DNA from: DASXRU01 sp039933315
Lineage (GTDB): Bacteria; Acidobacteriota; Blastocatellia; Pyrinomonadales; Pyrinomonadaceae
Direction: 5' to 3'
Assembly: GCA_039933315.1 (NCBI GenBank)
Contig: JBDTOI010000081.1
Location: 1 to 17,815 of the forward strand
Length of the DNA: 17,815 nucleotides
In this document: piece by piece, positions 7,340-14,175 of the stretch
Layout of the letters: each line of letters starts with the position of its first letter
How positions within the stretch are numbered: the first letter of the stretch is position 1
Notes under the pieces: generated by a model
Databases searched by the model: none
The model's input: only the letters and a program-made list of their open reading frames with translations
Told to the model about the DNA's origin: nothing
Program-made: the position numbers and the translations under genes

Positions 7340-8938
7340 GTGAAGACCAGGCATTATTTGACCGTTCCGGTGTTTGTACTAATGCTCGCGATGGCGACGG
7401 GACCCGTCGCAAAGGCAGCCGCGCACTTTTCTTCCCTCGCAATGCAAGAGCCCCTGGCCCCTACCGCGGCCGAGCGCGAAATGTACACCAGGGGGCAGAA
7501 CCTTTATCTCCAGGGTAATTACACTCAGAGCGCAGAAGTTCTGGTAAGTTTTCTCCAGATCTATCCCAACAGCATCATCAAAGATTTGGCTTTGCTTTGG
7601 CTGGGCCGGGCATACTATCGCGTCGGCAAGTTCGTCGAAGCGGAAGAAGTCGGCAAGCGTTTGCGTTCCATCAAGGACACGCCATTCGCGGATATTTACG
7701 ACGCCGAGCTGACTACCACGCGACGCGAAGCAGCCGCACAAGTGAGACGCACCAATGCAGAATCGAAAGCGTCACCGGCCGCGCCGGCGGCGACTTCGCG
7801 GGTTACCTCGCCCAATGGGCGCAGCCGGTCTGTCGAAGGCTCCGGGGAAAAGCCGGCAGCTTCCGCCGCCGTGAACACAGAACCTAATGCAGCGAAGCGT
7901 CAAGCACCAGTTGCGCCAAAGCCGGGCCGGACGCGGACTGTGGCAGGCGATGTAGCTCGTCAGCAAGCGAAGTCAGTGGCTGGAAAATCAACTCGGCCAT
8001 CTACGACCAACAAGGGAACTGCGCGGGTTAAAGGCGGCCCGGCGCCCTTGCCGAGATCGAGTGTCGCTAACCGGTCGCCCCAGCGCTCGACGAAATCCGC
8101 GGCACCCGTTCGCAAGCCTGTCGCTGCGGCAACGTCGCAGCGATCCGGACAAGGCACCCAAGGGACCGTCGCCAGGCCAAAGGCCCCCTCATCGTCGCGA
8201 AATCCAGCCATCGGAGCCTCTCACAGTGCCGGCGCGGGCGGGGCCGCAGTCCGAAAAGCTCCTCAAGTCAGGAGTTTGTCACTCGCTAGAGTCGGAACAA
8301 CAAGTGGGCCCGCTCGGCGAAACAGCGTTGGTTTTCCGGTAGAATCCGGTTCGGCGCAGACCCGCGGCAGACCGTCTGCAGAACCGACCGATTCAGCCAA
8401 TCAAGCAAGTAGCAGTTCTAACGCCCGCGCGAATGAACGTGTCGCGACCGGTGGCCTTTACAGTTTGATCGAAGCGGCAGGTGAGACTGCGCCGGGCCGA
8501 TCAACTCTGCCGGCGCGAGTAGACGCGAGATCAAAACGAATAACGGCAGGCCCGGGCGAGGTAGTTTACCTTTCGTTTGTGGTGCGGAATCCCGAGAGCA
8601 TAAAGCGAACCTACGAACTTCGCATCAGCGCACCGGGCGCACCGGAGGCGAGGCTTTTCGTAGATTCAAACGGTGATGGCATCCACCAGGGCGATGAACT
8701 TCCGGTTACCGGCGCACCCGTAGTGGAACTCAAGAATAGCGAGGTCCCATTTCTCCTGGAGATCACCATTCCGCGTAGCGCATTTGAAGGCCAACAGTAT
8801 TCGTACACAGTCACCGTACTTTCCGTTGGAAGTGGCGCAGTGGTAGCAACCGCGACCTCGACGCTGACCGTATCCTCAATCCGCGCACGGCTACTTCCCG
8901 CCAGGAGTTGGGCTGGCAAGTCTGCGCTTTCCCTCTGA
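7340..8938 (+). CDS. Secreted TPR-like protein with long disordered basic linker and C-terminal beta domain
   Basis: I do not recognise a named family. From GTG 7340 it has 532 residues. A Sec signal peptide (about 1-28, VKTRHYLTVPVFVLMLAMAT) is followed by a tetratricopeptide-like helical region at about 45-125 (MYTRGQNLYLQGNYTQSAEV, then ALLWLGRAYYRVGKFVEAEE). Residues about 140-370 are low-complexity, rich in Ala, Ser, Pro, Arg, Lys and Gly, and surely disordered. The C-terminal part (about 385-520) looks like an Ig-like beta sandwich (VVYLSFVVRNPES). It carries the loop DSNGDGIHQGDE (442-453), whose D1-N3-D5-G6-E12 spacing matches an EF-hand-type calcium loop. The start could also be TTG 7316, eight codons earlier; neither has a convincing ribosome-binding site. 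It is probably periplasmic or surface-exposed. Its stop is 47 bp before the next gene, with which it may share a transcript. Confidence 0.72.
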   Translation: MKTRHYLTVPVFVLMLAMATGPVAKAAAHFSSLAMQEPLAPTAAEREMYTRGQNLYLQGNYTQSAEVLVSFLQIYPNSIIKDLALLWLGRAYYRVGKFVEAEEVGKRLRSIKDTPFADIYDAELTTTRREAAAQVRRTNAESKASPAAPAATSRVTSPNGRSRSVEGSGEKPAASAAVNTEPNAAKRQAPVAPKPGRTRTVAGDVARQQAKSVAGKSTRPSTTNKGTARVKGGPAPLPRSSVANRSPQRSTKSAAPVRKPVAAATSQRSGQGTQGTVARPKAPSSSRNPAIGASHSAGAGGAAVRKAPQVRSLSLARVGTTSGPARRNSVGFPVESGSAQTRGRPSAEPTDSANQASSSSNARANERVATGGLYSLIEAAGETAPGRSTLPARVDARSKRITAGPGEVVYLSFVVRNPESIKRTYELRISAPGAPEARLFVDSNGDGIHQGDELPVTGAPVVELKNSEVPFLLEITIPRSAFEGQQYSYTVTVLSVGSGAVVATATSTLTVSSIRARLLPARSWAGKSALSL

Positions 8939-8985
8939 TCGCCTCCCAGATGGCTTATCCTGCAGCAGTACATGAGGCTCTAGGA

Positions 8986-9438
8986 ATGCCCGCCCGGCGA
9001 AGTCTCGTTCAATTGCTTATCGCAAAGTCCATCACGGAAACATTGCTGGTAGGAACGATCGTGGTGGTGTTTTATTTCACGTTGTTCCCTCCCTATTTCC
9101 GGGGCTGGGGCGAAGTAACGTCCCATGAAATTGCGGGCTGGGCGGTGAATGAAGCCGCGCCGTGGGAGAGAGTGGAAGTGCAGCTATTTATCGATGGAAG
9201 GTTTGTCGCCAGCGGCCGCGCCAATCTTTCACGACCCGATGTGATGGCCGCAGGTTGGTCAGCTGACGAGTGGCATGGATACAGCTTTGCGCCAACATCG
9301 CTGGCGCAGGGCGAACACATCGCCCAGGTGTATGCGATGAACTCAGAGCGAACAGGTCAACGGCGCACTCTGCAGCAACTGGGCGACCCAATACGGTTTG
9401 TAGTCAACTCGAACGGCGTCTTTCGCTCGACGAAGTGA
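8986..9438 (+). CDS. Single-pass membrane protein with Ig-like extracytoplasmic domain
   Basis: I do not recognise a characterised family. 150 residues from ATG 8986, which has GAGG at 8974-8977 as ribosome-binding site. An in-frame ATG at 8950 gives 12 more residues but has no such site. A short basic N-terminus (MPARRS) precedes one transmembrane helix at about 13-35 (ETLLVGTIVVVFYFTLFPPY), giving N-in/C-out topology. The remaining residues form a beta-rich domain: GWAVNEAAPWERVEVQLFID, then SRPDVMAAGW, HGYSFAPTS and QGEHIAQVYA. This pattern (domain that binds or decorates, 'DG.fva', 'RPDV', 'G.H.v.vyA') resembles bacterial Ig-like/CBM-like modules. It sits between the TPR-like gene and the CPBP-like gene. 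An inverted repeat follows 17 bp after its stop. Confidence 0.7.
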   Translation: MPARRSLVQLLIAKSITETLLVGTIVVVFYFTLFPPYFRGWGEVTSHEIAGWAVNEAAPWERVEVQLFIDGRFVASGRANLSRPDVMAAGWSADEWHGYSFAPTSLAQGEHIAQVYAMNSERTGQRRTLQQLGDPIRFVVNSNGVFRSTK

Positions 9439-9455
9439 TGGTCAAACGCTCGCAC

Positions 9456-9535
9456 TTGTAGGGGCGGCACTCCGTGGCCGCCCCTGGTTGTTGGCTCGCA
9501 AAAGGAGGGGCGCCCACGGAGGGACGCCCCTACAA
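9456..9535. repeat. Inverted repeat, 30-bp arms (copy 1)
   Basis: The left arm 9456-9485 (TTGTAGGGGCGGCACTCCGT, then ggccgcccct) and the right arm 9506-9535 are reverse complements at 27 of 30 positions, with a 20-bp loop. Each arm is itself nearly palindromic (AGGGGCGG...CCGCCCCT), so it can fold as two small hairpins or one long one. The left arm is identical over 30 bp to the one at 17723-17752. It fills most of the 111 bp between two + strand genes. Confidence 0.92.
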
Positions 9536-9549
9536 ATCTGTTGCCTGAC

Positions 9550-10212
9550 ATGTCAGCCGAGATGAATTCAGCTGCGGAAGACCGGTCGCTGGCCGGGTGG
9601 GAGATTCTGTCCGTAGTTTCCTCTCTGTTGATTGCGGAGTGGGTCATCCTATCTTTTGTAGGCAACAGCAAACTTGTGGCTGCAGTTCCTGTAGGGCTGG
9701 CGTTTATCTTCATGTGTCTTTCACACCGGCTGCGAGGTGAGACGATCCGGGAAATCGGATTTCGGCTGGATAACTTCTCCCAGGCTGTTAAATGGTTGTT
9801 ACTGCCTACTCTGCTGGCCGGAACTCTAATTGTGCTGGCTGGTTGGGTCAGTGGGGGACTTCGATTCAACCTGGCGCCCTCACGACCCCGGTTCCTTCTA
9901 TTGCCTCTATGGGCTCTTGTTCAACAGTACGTAACGCAGGGTTTTGTAAATCGCCGGGCGCAAATATGGTTGGGGCGCGGCATGCCAAGCGTCCTCATTG
10001 TGGCGGTGGTATTTAGCCTATTGCACCTGCCAAATCTGCCATTGGCGGGAGCCACCTTTCTGGGGAGCCTGCTCTGGGCCGCCGGCTACCAGCGTGTTCG
10101 GAATGTTTTTGCGCCTGCCCTGTCGCACGCATTTCTGTCCTTCCTGATAGCGTTCTGCTTCCCTCCGTCCTGGCTGAACAGCCTGAGAGTGGGGTTCAAA
10201 TACTTCAACTAG
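9550..10212 (+). CDS. CPBP-like (Abi/CAAX protease family) integral membrane protein
   Basis: CPBP proteins are polytopic intramembrane glutamic endopeptidases. 220 residues from ATG 9550, with about six to seven hydrophobic segments (for example 19-36, 43-58, 82-100, 115-125, 146-160, 165-180, 187-204). The three conserved blocks are recognisable in order. They are WALVQQYVTQGFVNRR (119-136, motif 1, normally EExxxR), FSLLHLPN (155-162, motif 2, His159) and LSHAFLS (191-197, motif 3, His193). In motif 1 the two glutamates are Gln125-Gln126, so classical catalysis is questionable. The start is unusual: the inverted-repeat arm ends 14 bp upstream and no Shine-Dalgarno is visible. TTG 9541 is an alternative start. 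The substrate is unknown. The neighbouring secreted and membrane proteins suggest an envelope role, which is inference only. Confidence 0.75.
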   Translation: MSAEMNSAAEDRSLAGWEILSVVSSLLIAEWVILSFVGNSKLVAAVPVGLAFIFMCLSHRLRGETIREIGFRLDNFSQAVKWLLLPTLLAGTLIVLAGWVSGGLRFNLAPSRPRFLLLPLWALVQQYVTQGFVNRRAQIWLGRGMPSVLIVAVVFSLLHLPNLPLAGATFLGSLLWAAGYQRVRNVFAPALSHAFLSFLIAFCFPPSWLNSLRVGFKYFN

Positions 10213-10247
10213 GATGTGATGGTTCGGCTGGTTTCGCCTTTCACATC
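10213..10247 (+). terminator. Hairpin directly after the CPBP-like gene
   Basis: GATGTGA (10213-10219) and TCACATC (10241-10247) form a 7-bp stem starting at the base after the stop codon, with a 21-nt loop. No T-run follows, so intrinsic termination is not assured. It may still protect the transcript 3' end upstream of the rnpB promoter. Confidence 0.35.
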
Positions 10248-10306
10248 AACAGTTTAACCGTTTGAAACCCTTCTTAATTGAGTGCTGTACGTGTTGAACA
10301 CTGATT

Positions 10307-10315
10307 TGCTATAAT
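10307..10315 (+). promoter_or_regulatory. Extended -10 promoter of rnpB
   Basis: TGCTATAAT is a perfect extended -10 element (TGn plus TATAAT at 10310-10315). No -35 box at 16-18 bp spacing is convincing. TTGAAC at 10294 is only 10 bp away, which is too close. Transcription would begin near 10322, about 10 nt upstream of the first base pair of the RNase P RNA. Confidence 0.75.
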
Positions 10316-10332
10316 CCCCCCGCCTTGCAAAG

Positions 10333-10833
10333 AGAGCCGGTCGGGCGGTCGCTGCTTCGACATTTCTGTCTCCGATGGAGACTGGAATAACGAAGGAGAG
10401 GAAAGTCCGAACACTAAAGGGCAGCGAGCCCGCTAACGGCGGGGCGTCGGGCCAATTTGGGATGGCCTAACGGCTGATTCATGGCCCCGACGACGACAAG
10501 TGCAACAGAGAAGAGACCAGCCAGCGGACTGAATCCCTCGTTTGAGTTTCGATTCAAAAGAGGGCAACGGTTGCGGGTAATGGGTGAAACGGTGCGGCCC
10601 TCGCGGGCTTAAAGTAAGAGCGCACCGGCGCGGAGTGGTAACACACGCGGCCAGGTAAACTCCTCGCAGTGCAAGACCAAATAGGGAGGCGTCAACAGGG
10701 CTGCCCGCCCAAAGCAGCGCAAGCTGCTACGACCTCCGGGTAGGTCGCTCGATCCATCTGGCAACAGCTGGACTAGATGAATGATCGCCACTCCGTGAAC
10801 CGGAGTACAGAATTCGGCTTATAGACCGGCTCT
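10333..10833 (+). ncRNA. rnpB: RNase P RNA (bacterial class A)
   Basis: This is the catalytic RNA of RNase P, which removes tRNA 5' leaders. The ends pair as helix P1: AGAGCCGGTC at 10333-10342 with GACCGGCTCT at 10824-10833. Core landmarks occur in order. They are GGAGAGGAAAGTCCGAACAC (P4 5' strand region), the P8/P9 region, GTGCAACAGAGAAGAGACC (conserved region II), GGGTAATGGGTGAAACGGTG (region III), P13/P14, GTAAACTCC, AAATAGGGAGG with CCTCCGGGTAGG (P15/P16, including the tRNA-CCA binding GGU-type loop), CTAGATGAATGATCG, and ACAGAATTCGGCTTATAGACC (P4 3' strand and end). At about 501 nt it is longer than the roughly 380-nt E. coli RNA. The extra length includes a 48-nt P9-region hairpin (10445-10492) and a 17-nt insertion at 10597-10613. 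No T-run terminator follows. Exact ends are approximate. Confidence 0.96.
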
Positions 10834-10872
10834 CAATTTTGCATGGCGCACGGCAACGACCAGGGAAGGGTT

Positions 10873-10904
10873 TTCGGAAGTAGCCGCCCCACTAAAGTTC
10901 CGAA
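10873..10904 (+). promoter_or_regulatory. Inverted repeat abutting the ribosome-binding site of the RHH gene
   Basis: TTCGGAA (10873-10879) and TTCCGAA (10898-10904) are a perfect 7-bp inverted repeat with an 18-nt spacer. Its right half runs into the Shine-Dalgarno AAGGAG (10903-10908) of the next gene. It could be an operator for the ribbon-helix-helix protein itself or an mRNA hairpin partly hiding the ribosome-binding site. Confidence 0.4.
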
Positions 10905-10919
10905 GGAGTGACGTAAAAG

Positions 10920-11195
10920 ATGGCAAACCGCAAGGGAGTTTTCATTGGTGCTTACGTGCCGAACGAACTCAAGGAATCGTTGCGTCGCCGGGCCGCAGCC
11001 GAGCATCGAACGCTTTCCCAGGAAATTACTCGAATCCTGACCGAGGCCATACATGGACGCGGTCTGCCCGCGGGAAGCATTGACCGGCGTAACACTCAAT
11101 CTGGTCCGCGCCGCCGCGCCACCGATCCTTCGCCGCGCCGCCGTGCCGCCGACATTTCCTACGTTAATGACGGCAACAAGCGCAGTTCCGATTAG
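10920..11195 (+). CDS. Small ribbon-helix-helix (Arc/CopG-like) protein
   Basis: 91 residues from ATG 10920, with Shine-Dalgarno AAGGAG at 10903-10908. Residues 8-46 fit the Arc-type ribbon-helix-helix fold. A short beta strand (FIGAYVP) is followed by helix 1 (NELKESLRRRAAAEHR), the turn TLSQE and helix 2 (ITRILTEAI). These proteins dimerise and insert a two-stranded sheet into the major groove, usually as autoregulated repressors or antitoxins. The C-terminal half is basic and disordered, with PRRRATD and PRRRAAD repeated. No toxin-like partner follows; the next gene encodes a zinc-ribbon membrane protein. It lies 86 bp after rnpB with no terminator visible in between, so the two may be co-transcribed. 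The DNA target is unknown. Confidence 0.72.
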   Translation: MANRKGVFIGAYVPNELKESLRRRAAAEHRTLSQEITRILTEAIHGRGLPAGSIDRRNTQSGPRRRATDPSPRRRAADISYVNDGNKRSSD

Positions 11196-11295
11196 CCCGC
11201 CAAATCCGCACTGGTTGATCATTAAGTTCTCAACCTGTCACTGCCTCGTCTTCGTGCTAAGCTACGCCTACGCCACCGCGGCATTCAGGTGATTA

Positions 11296-11610
11296 TTGAA
11301 GTACTTAGTCTTAGCAGTTGTTCTGGGTCTTTCGCTAGCGCTCATACTCCGGCGCGTGCTCCCGTATCTCCGCACAGCGCGCAACGTTCTCAAAGTCATT
11401 CAACAAGTCCGCAATCCCGCACAGGCTGGTTCGTTTAGCCCCTTCACCCGAAAGCAAGCCACCCAGGTTAGGTTAGTTCAATGCAGCGTTTGCGCTACCT
11501 GGGTGCCGGCAGCGCGAGCGATAAGTTCCCATTCCTCGTCTGAATTATTTTGTTCCGAGACTTGTGGCCGCCAGGCTGACTCGCGGACACGGCGAAGATC
11601 CAGTCGTTGA
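11296..11610 (+). CDS. Small membrane protein with C-terminal zinc ribbon (PP0621-like)
   Basis: 104 residues. The N-terminal hydrophobic helix (MKYLVLAVVLGLSLALILRR, about 1-19) is followed by a basic cytoplasmic part. A cysteine module follows at 63-90, Cys63-x2-Cys66 ... Cys86-x3-Cys90 (VQCSVCATWVPA ... LFCSETC). The layout of helix, linker and a 'C..C...vP...A......yCs..C' ribbon is that of the uncharacterised PP0621 family. The start is TTG 11296. Its ribosome-binding site (AGGTG, 11287-11291) is close, so the start is uncertain. The C-terminus is Arg/Ser-rich. Function unknown. Confidence 0.65.
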   Translation: MKYLVLAVVLGLSLALILRRVLPYLRTARNVLKVIQQVRNPAQAGSFSPFTRKQATQVRLVQCSVCATWVPAARAISSHSSSELFCSETCGRQADSRTRRRSSR

Positions 11611-11626
11611 TGGTCGATTAGCCATT

Positions 11627-11681
11627 CGGCGTCCTCCGCCGTGAAGCATTTTCCATTTGTCATTTTTCATTGGTCATTTGG
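11627..11681. repeat. Small hairpin plus four 7-nt tandem repeats between convergent genes
   Basis: CGGCG and CGCCG (11627-11641) form a 5-bp stem with a 5-nt loop. Downstream, four heptamers stand head to tail at 11654-11681: CATTTGT, CATTTTT, CATTGGT, CATTTGG. The block lies in the 119 bp between the + strand zinc-ribbon gene and the - strand transporter gene. On the - strand the heptamers read as A-rich repeats. No strong bidirectional terminator is seen; the hairpin may serve weakly. Confidence 0.6.
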
Positions 11682-11729
11682 GATCGCGTTGACCGTGGTA
11701 GCTACGGGTTCGTTCAGGCAATGGCCAAC

Positions 11730-13109
11730 CTAGCCAGCGCCAACCTCCTCGGGCAGCGCATTCCCAGCCTCGTGAACTGCCCGATCGGTGTTCGTAAAGA
11801 ACAGAATCACCATTCCGGCAACGAAGAAAACAATTAGCGAAAGAATAGCCTGACGATAGGACCCGGTGTGGGCCACCACCATGCTGAATGCCAGCGGTCC
11901 CAGCCACGACGTCCCGCGCTCTGAGATCTCGTACACGCCAAAGAATGACGCTTCGCGTCCCGCCGGAATCATTCGCGAGAATAAAGATCGTGAAAGCGCC
12001 TGCGATCCGCCAAGCACGATTCCGATGAAGGCGCTCATTACCCAGGCTTCTGTGGTGCTCTGAAAAAACGCGTACGCGTAGATAACAATTCCCGCCCAGA
12101 TTACAAGTGAGATAAGAATCGCATTCTTTGTCCCGATCCACGCTGCAATTCGTCCGAACAGCAGCGAACCGCCGAAGGCCACAAACTGCACCATCAGAAA
12201 AATGCCCATCGGAAAAGCAGGGTTAGGCTCGAGCCCGCGCGCGCGAAACAATTCTTGTTCGAGAAAAACCGCCGCCGCGCCGATTACGGTTTGAATTCCA
12301 TCGTTGTAGAGCAGGTAGCCAACCAGGTACTTGAGCGTGTGTCGCAGCCGCACAAACTCTCGAAATGTAGATCCCAGCTCGCTGAAGCCGGCGGTAAGGT
12401 AACCCTGCCCGGGCGGCAGCGGTCGAGCAGGCGGCCGCCTCTTGAGACGGGAGAAAGTAATAATTGCGAACCCACCCCACCACAACCCGGCAGATAGAAA
12501 AGAAAGCCGCACGGCCAGGCCCTTTGAAATGCCGAGCCAATCTGCGCCCAGCACCATCCCCAGATTCAGCGCCAGCAACAAACCACCACCCAGGTAGCCA
12601 TACGCGAATCCACGGCTGGAGACTTTGTCCCGCTGATCCTCCGTGGTGATTTCCGGCAGAAATGCGTTGTAGCAGACCAGAGCCGCGCCGAAGGCCAGAT
12701 TGGCAAGGATGAAAAGTATCGTGCCCGCCAGGTAAAGATTTCCGTAAACGAAGAAGAGCATGCACGTGGCCGTGGCCCCGGCGTAACAGAAGAGGGCGAG
12801 CAAACGCTTTTTCAGATCCGAAAAGTCGGCGATGGCGCCAATTACCGGCAGCAGAAAAATCTGCAGAAACACGGCGACCGAGATCGCAAAAGTTGAGAGC
12901 GACTTGGCGGTGACGGCGCCGAGGAAGCCAAAGCTCATTACGATCCCGTTCTCGCCGACGGCATCCTGGGCGATCCTGGTCAAGTAAGGACCAAACATGG
13001 CGCCGACCACTGTTGTCGAGAAGGCTGAGTTCGCCCAGTCGTACATGGTCCAGCCGAAGATCTCGCGGCGGTCGTTTTTGTGGAAACTTCCTGTGGCCTG
13101 AGTGCTCAT
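11730..13109 (-). CDS. MFS transporter, UMF1/Atg22-like family
   Basis: 459 residues with about 12 hydrophobic segments. The N-terminal signature FGWTMYDWANSAFSTTVVG (18-36) is typical of the UMF1 family (PF11700, related to yeast vacuolar Atg22 amino-acid effluxers). FLLPVIGAIADFSDLKKRLL is the conserved loop after helix 2, and SRSLFSRMIPAGREASFFGV is the conserved loop late in the second half. The substrate is not known; efflux of small metabolites is the family expectation. The ATG (13107-13109 on the - strand) overlaps the stop of the upstream metalloenzyme gene as ATGA. The two are therefore almost certainly co-transcribed and translationally coupled. Confidence 0.9.
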   Translation of the reverse strand: MSTQATGSFHKNDRREIFGWTMYDWANSAFSTTVVGAMFGPYLTRIAQDAVGENGIVMSFGFLGAVTAKSLSTFAISVAVFLQIFLLPVIGAIADFSDLKKRLLALFCYAGATATCMLFFVYGNLYLAGTILFILANLAFGAALVCYNAFLPEITTEDQRDKVSSRGFAYGYLGGGLLLALNLGMVLGADWLGISKGLAVRLSFLSAGLWWGGFAIITFSRLKRRPPARPLPPGQGYLTAGFSELGSTFREFVRLRHTLKYLVGYLLYNDGIQTVIGAAAVFLEQELFRARGLEPNPAFPMGIFLMVQFVAFGGSLLFGRIAAWIGTKNAILISLVIWAGIVIYAYAFFQSTTEAWVMSAFIGIVLGGSQALSRSLFSRMIPAGREASFFGVYEISERGTSWLGPLAFSMVVAHTGSYRQAILSLIVFFVAGMVILFFTNTDRAVHEAGNALPEEVGAG

Positions 13110-14002
13110 GAATGTGCCGTTGCTTTTGCGGTCAGAGTTTCGACGATAACCGGAGTGATATCTGCCAGGGAGTGAATCCGCGAGGCAAAGTAATCGCGAT
13201 GCTTGCCCCAGATCAATGTTGGAACCGGATTTAGCGTATGGTTGCGGACGCTGAGATCCTCGATGTTGCCGTGATCACTTGTCAGCAGCACCGTGGTAGA
13301 GCTCAGGTCCAGAGACTGCAGCAGGACGCGAACGTACTCGGCCAGCTCTGGAAGAGTCGCACGAGCTGCATCCATATCCTGAGCGTGCCCAATCTTATCT
13401 GTGATGAAATACTCGTACAGCGTGAACTGATGATGGCGGGCAATGCCGGCCAAAATTGTGCCCGCTTCTTCGGGGGTACGCAGAGAGACTGCTTCGCCAC
13501 GTTCCAGTAGCATCCTGTTAGTAAAGTCCTGGTAAAGCGAGCGTCCGGCCACCAAATCCTCCAGAGTATTGAAACGTAGTCCCGCGGCTTCAACCGCAGC
13601 AGTAGTTGCCGAAATCCAGCGTGGTCGCTCAACGAAGAACCGTTTAGTATAAGTGTTCGCAAAAGTGATGGGCCCAACGCCCGCCTGAACCAACTGCCGG
13701 AAGACGGAGTGCTCGGCAAGGATTTCGAGCAAGGCCTGATTGGGAAAACCCTGCTTGTGGAATCCGATCGTGGCCGGGGCATTGACGCCGGTGAGTATCG
13801 TGGTCTGCCCGGAAGCGCTTTGCGGCCGGCCTTCAACTCCCAGGCGGGCATCAGTGCGGACGAGCCTGCCTTCGCAAATCAGCTCGGGCTCTTCATCCTG
13901 GAAGATCGCGAGTGGCGTTGCGTCAGTAAGTCCATCGAAGGGATTGTGCGGGCCTCGAGTGCCGATGCCGAGACCATCCACGAAGAAGAGAAGCACGGAC
14001 AT
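13106..14002 (-). CDS. Alkaline phosphatase/phosphoglycerate mutase superfamily metalloenzyme
   Basis: 298 residues. The metal-binding pattern of the metalloenzyme superfamily (PF01676) is complete. It comprises LLFFVDGLGIG (Asp9), the nucleophile region PQSASGQTTILTG (60-72), DKIGHAQDM (Asp202, His206), TSDHGNIED (Asp243, His244) and RNHTLNPVPTL (His255). It is shorter than cofactor-independent phosphoglycerate mutase (about 510) and phosphopentomutase (about 390), and lacks their inserted domains. It therefore belongs to the compact phosphatase- or mutase-like group rather than to glycolytic iPGM. The exact substrate cannot be read from sequence. The ATG at 14000-14002 has only a weak ribosome-binding site. 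It overlaps the downstream UMF1 transporter by four bases. Confidence 0.82.
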   Translation of the reverse strand: MSVLLFFVDGLGIGTRGPHNPFDGLTDATPLAIFQDEEPELICEGRLVRTDARLGVEGRPQSASGQTTILTGVNAPATIGFHKQGFPNQALLEILAEHSVFRQLVQAGVGPITFANTYTKRFFVERPRWISATTAAVEAAGLRFNTLEDLVAGRSLYQDFTNRMLLERGEAVSLRTPEEAGTILAGIARHHQFTLYEYFITDKIGHAQDMDAARATLPELAEYVRVLLQSLDLSSTTVLLTSDHGNIEDLSVRNHTLNPVPTLIWGKHRDYFASRIHSLADITPVIVETLTAKATAHS

Positions 14003-14175
14003 TCAGAGATAAGTAGCATTCAAGCGAGTGATACGCAATACCACTTTTATCAGGAGGGCGACTTAGTTAGCTGCGATTGTCAATAAGCCACACAACAATC
14101 CGGACACTATTTGGGATTGAGAGAAAGCCCCATGCCGCTGTGTTTCCTCATAGCGGGCCGCTTGGGCGACTAGTT

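Noticed and set aside
10294..10315. TTGAAC as the -35 of the rnpB promoter
   Set aside because: Spacing to TATAAT is only 10 bp, too short for sigma70; the extended -10 explains the promoter better.
10920..11610. RHH protein plus next gene as a toxin-antitoxin pair
   Set aside because: The second protein is a membrane helix plus zinc ribbon with no toxin-family features, there is a 100-bp gap, and gene order alone is not enough.
13106..14002. Glycolytic cofactor-independent phosphoglycerate mutase
   Set aside because: At 298 residues it lacks the inserted transferase domain of the roughly 510-residue enzyme, although it shares the superfamily metal ligands.
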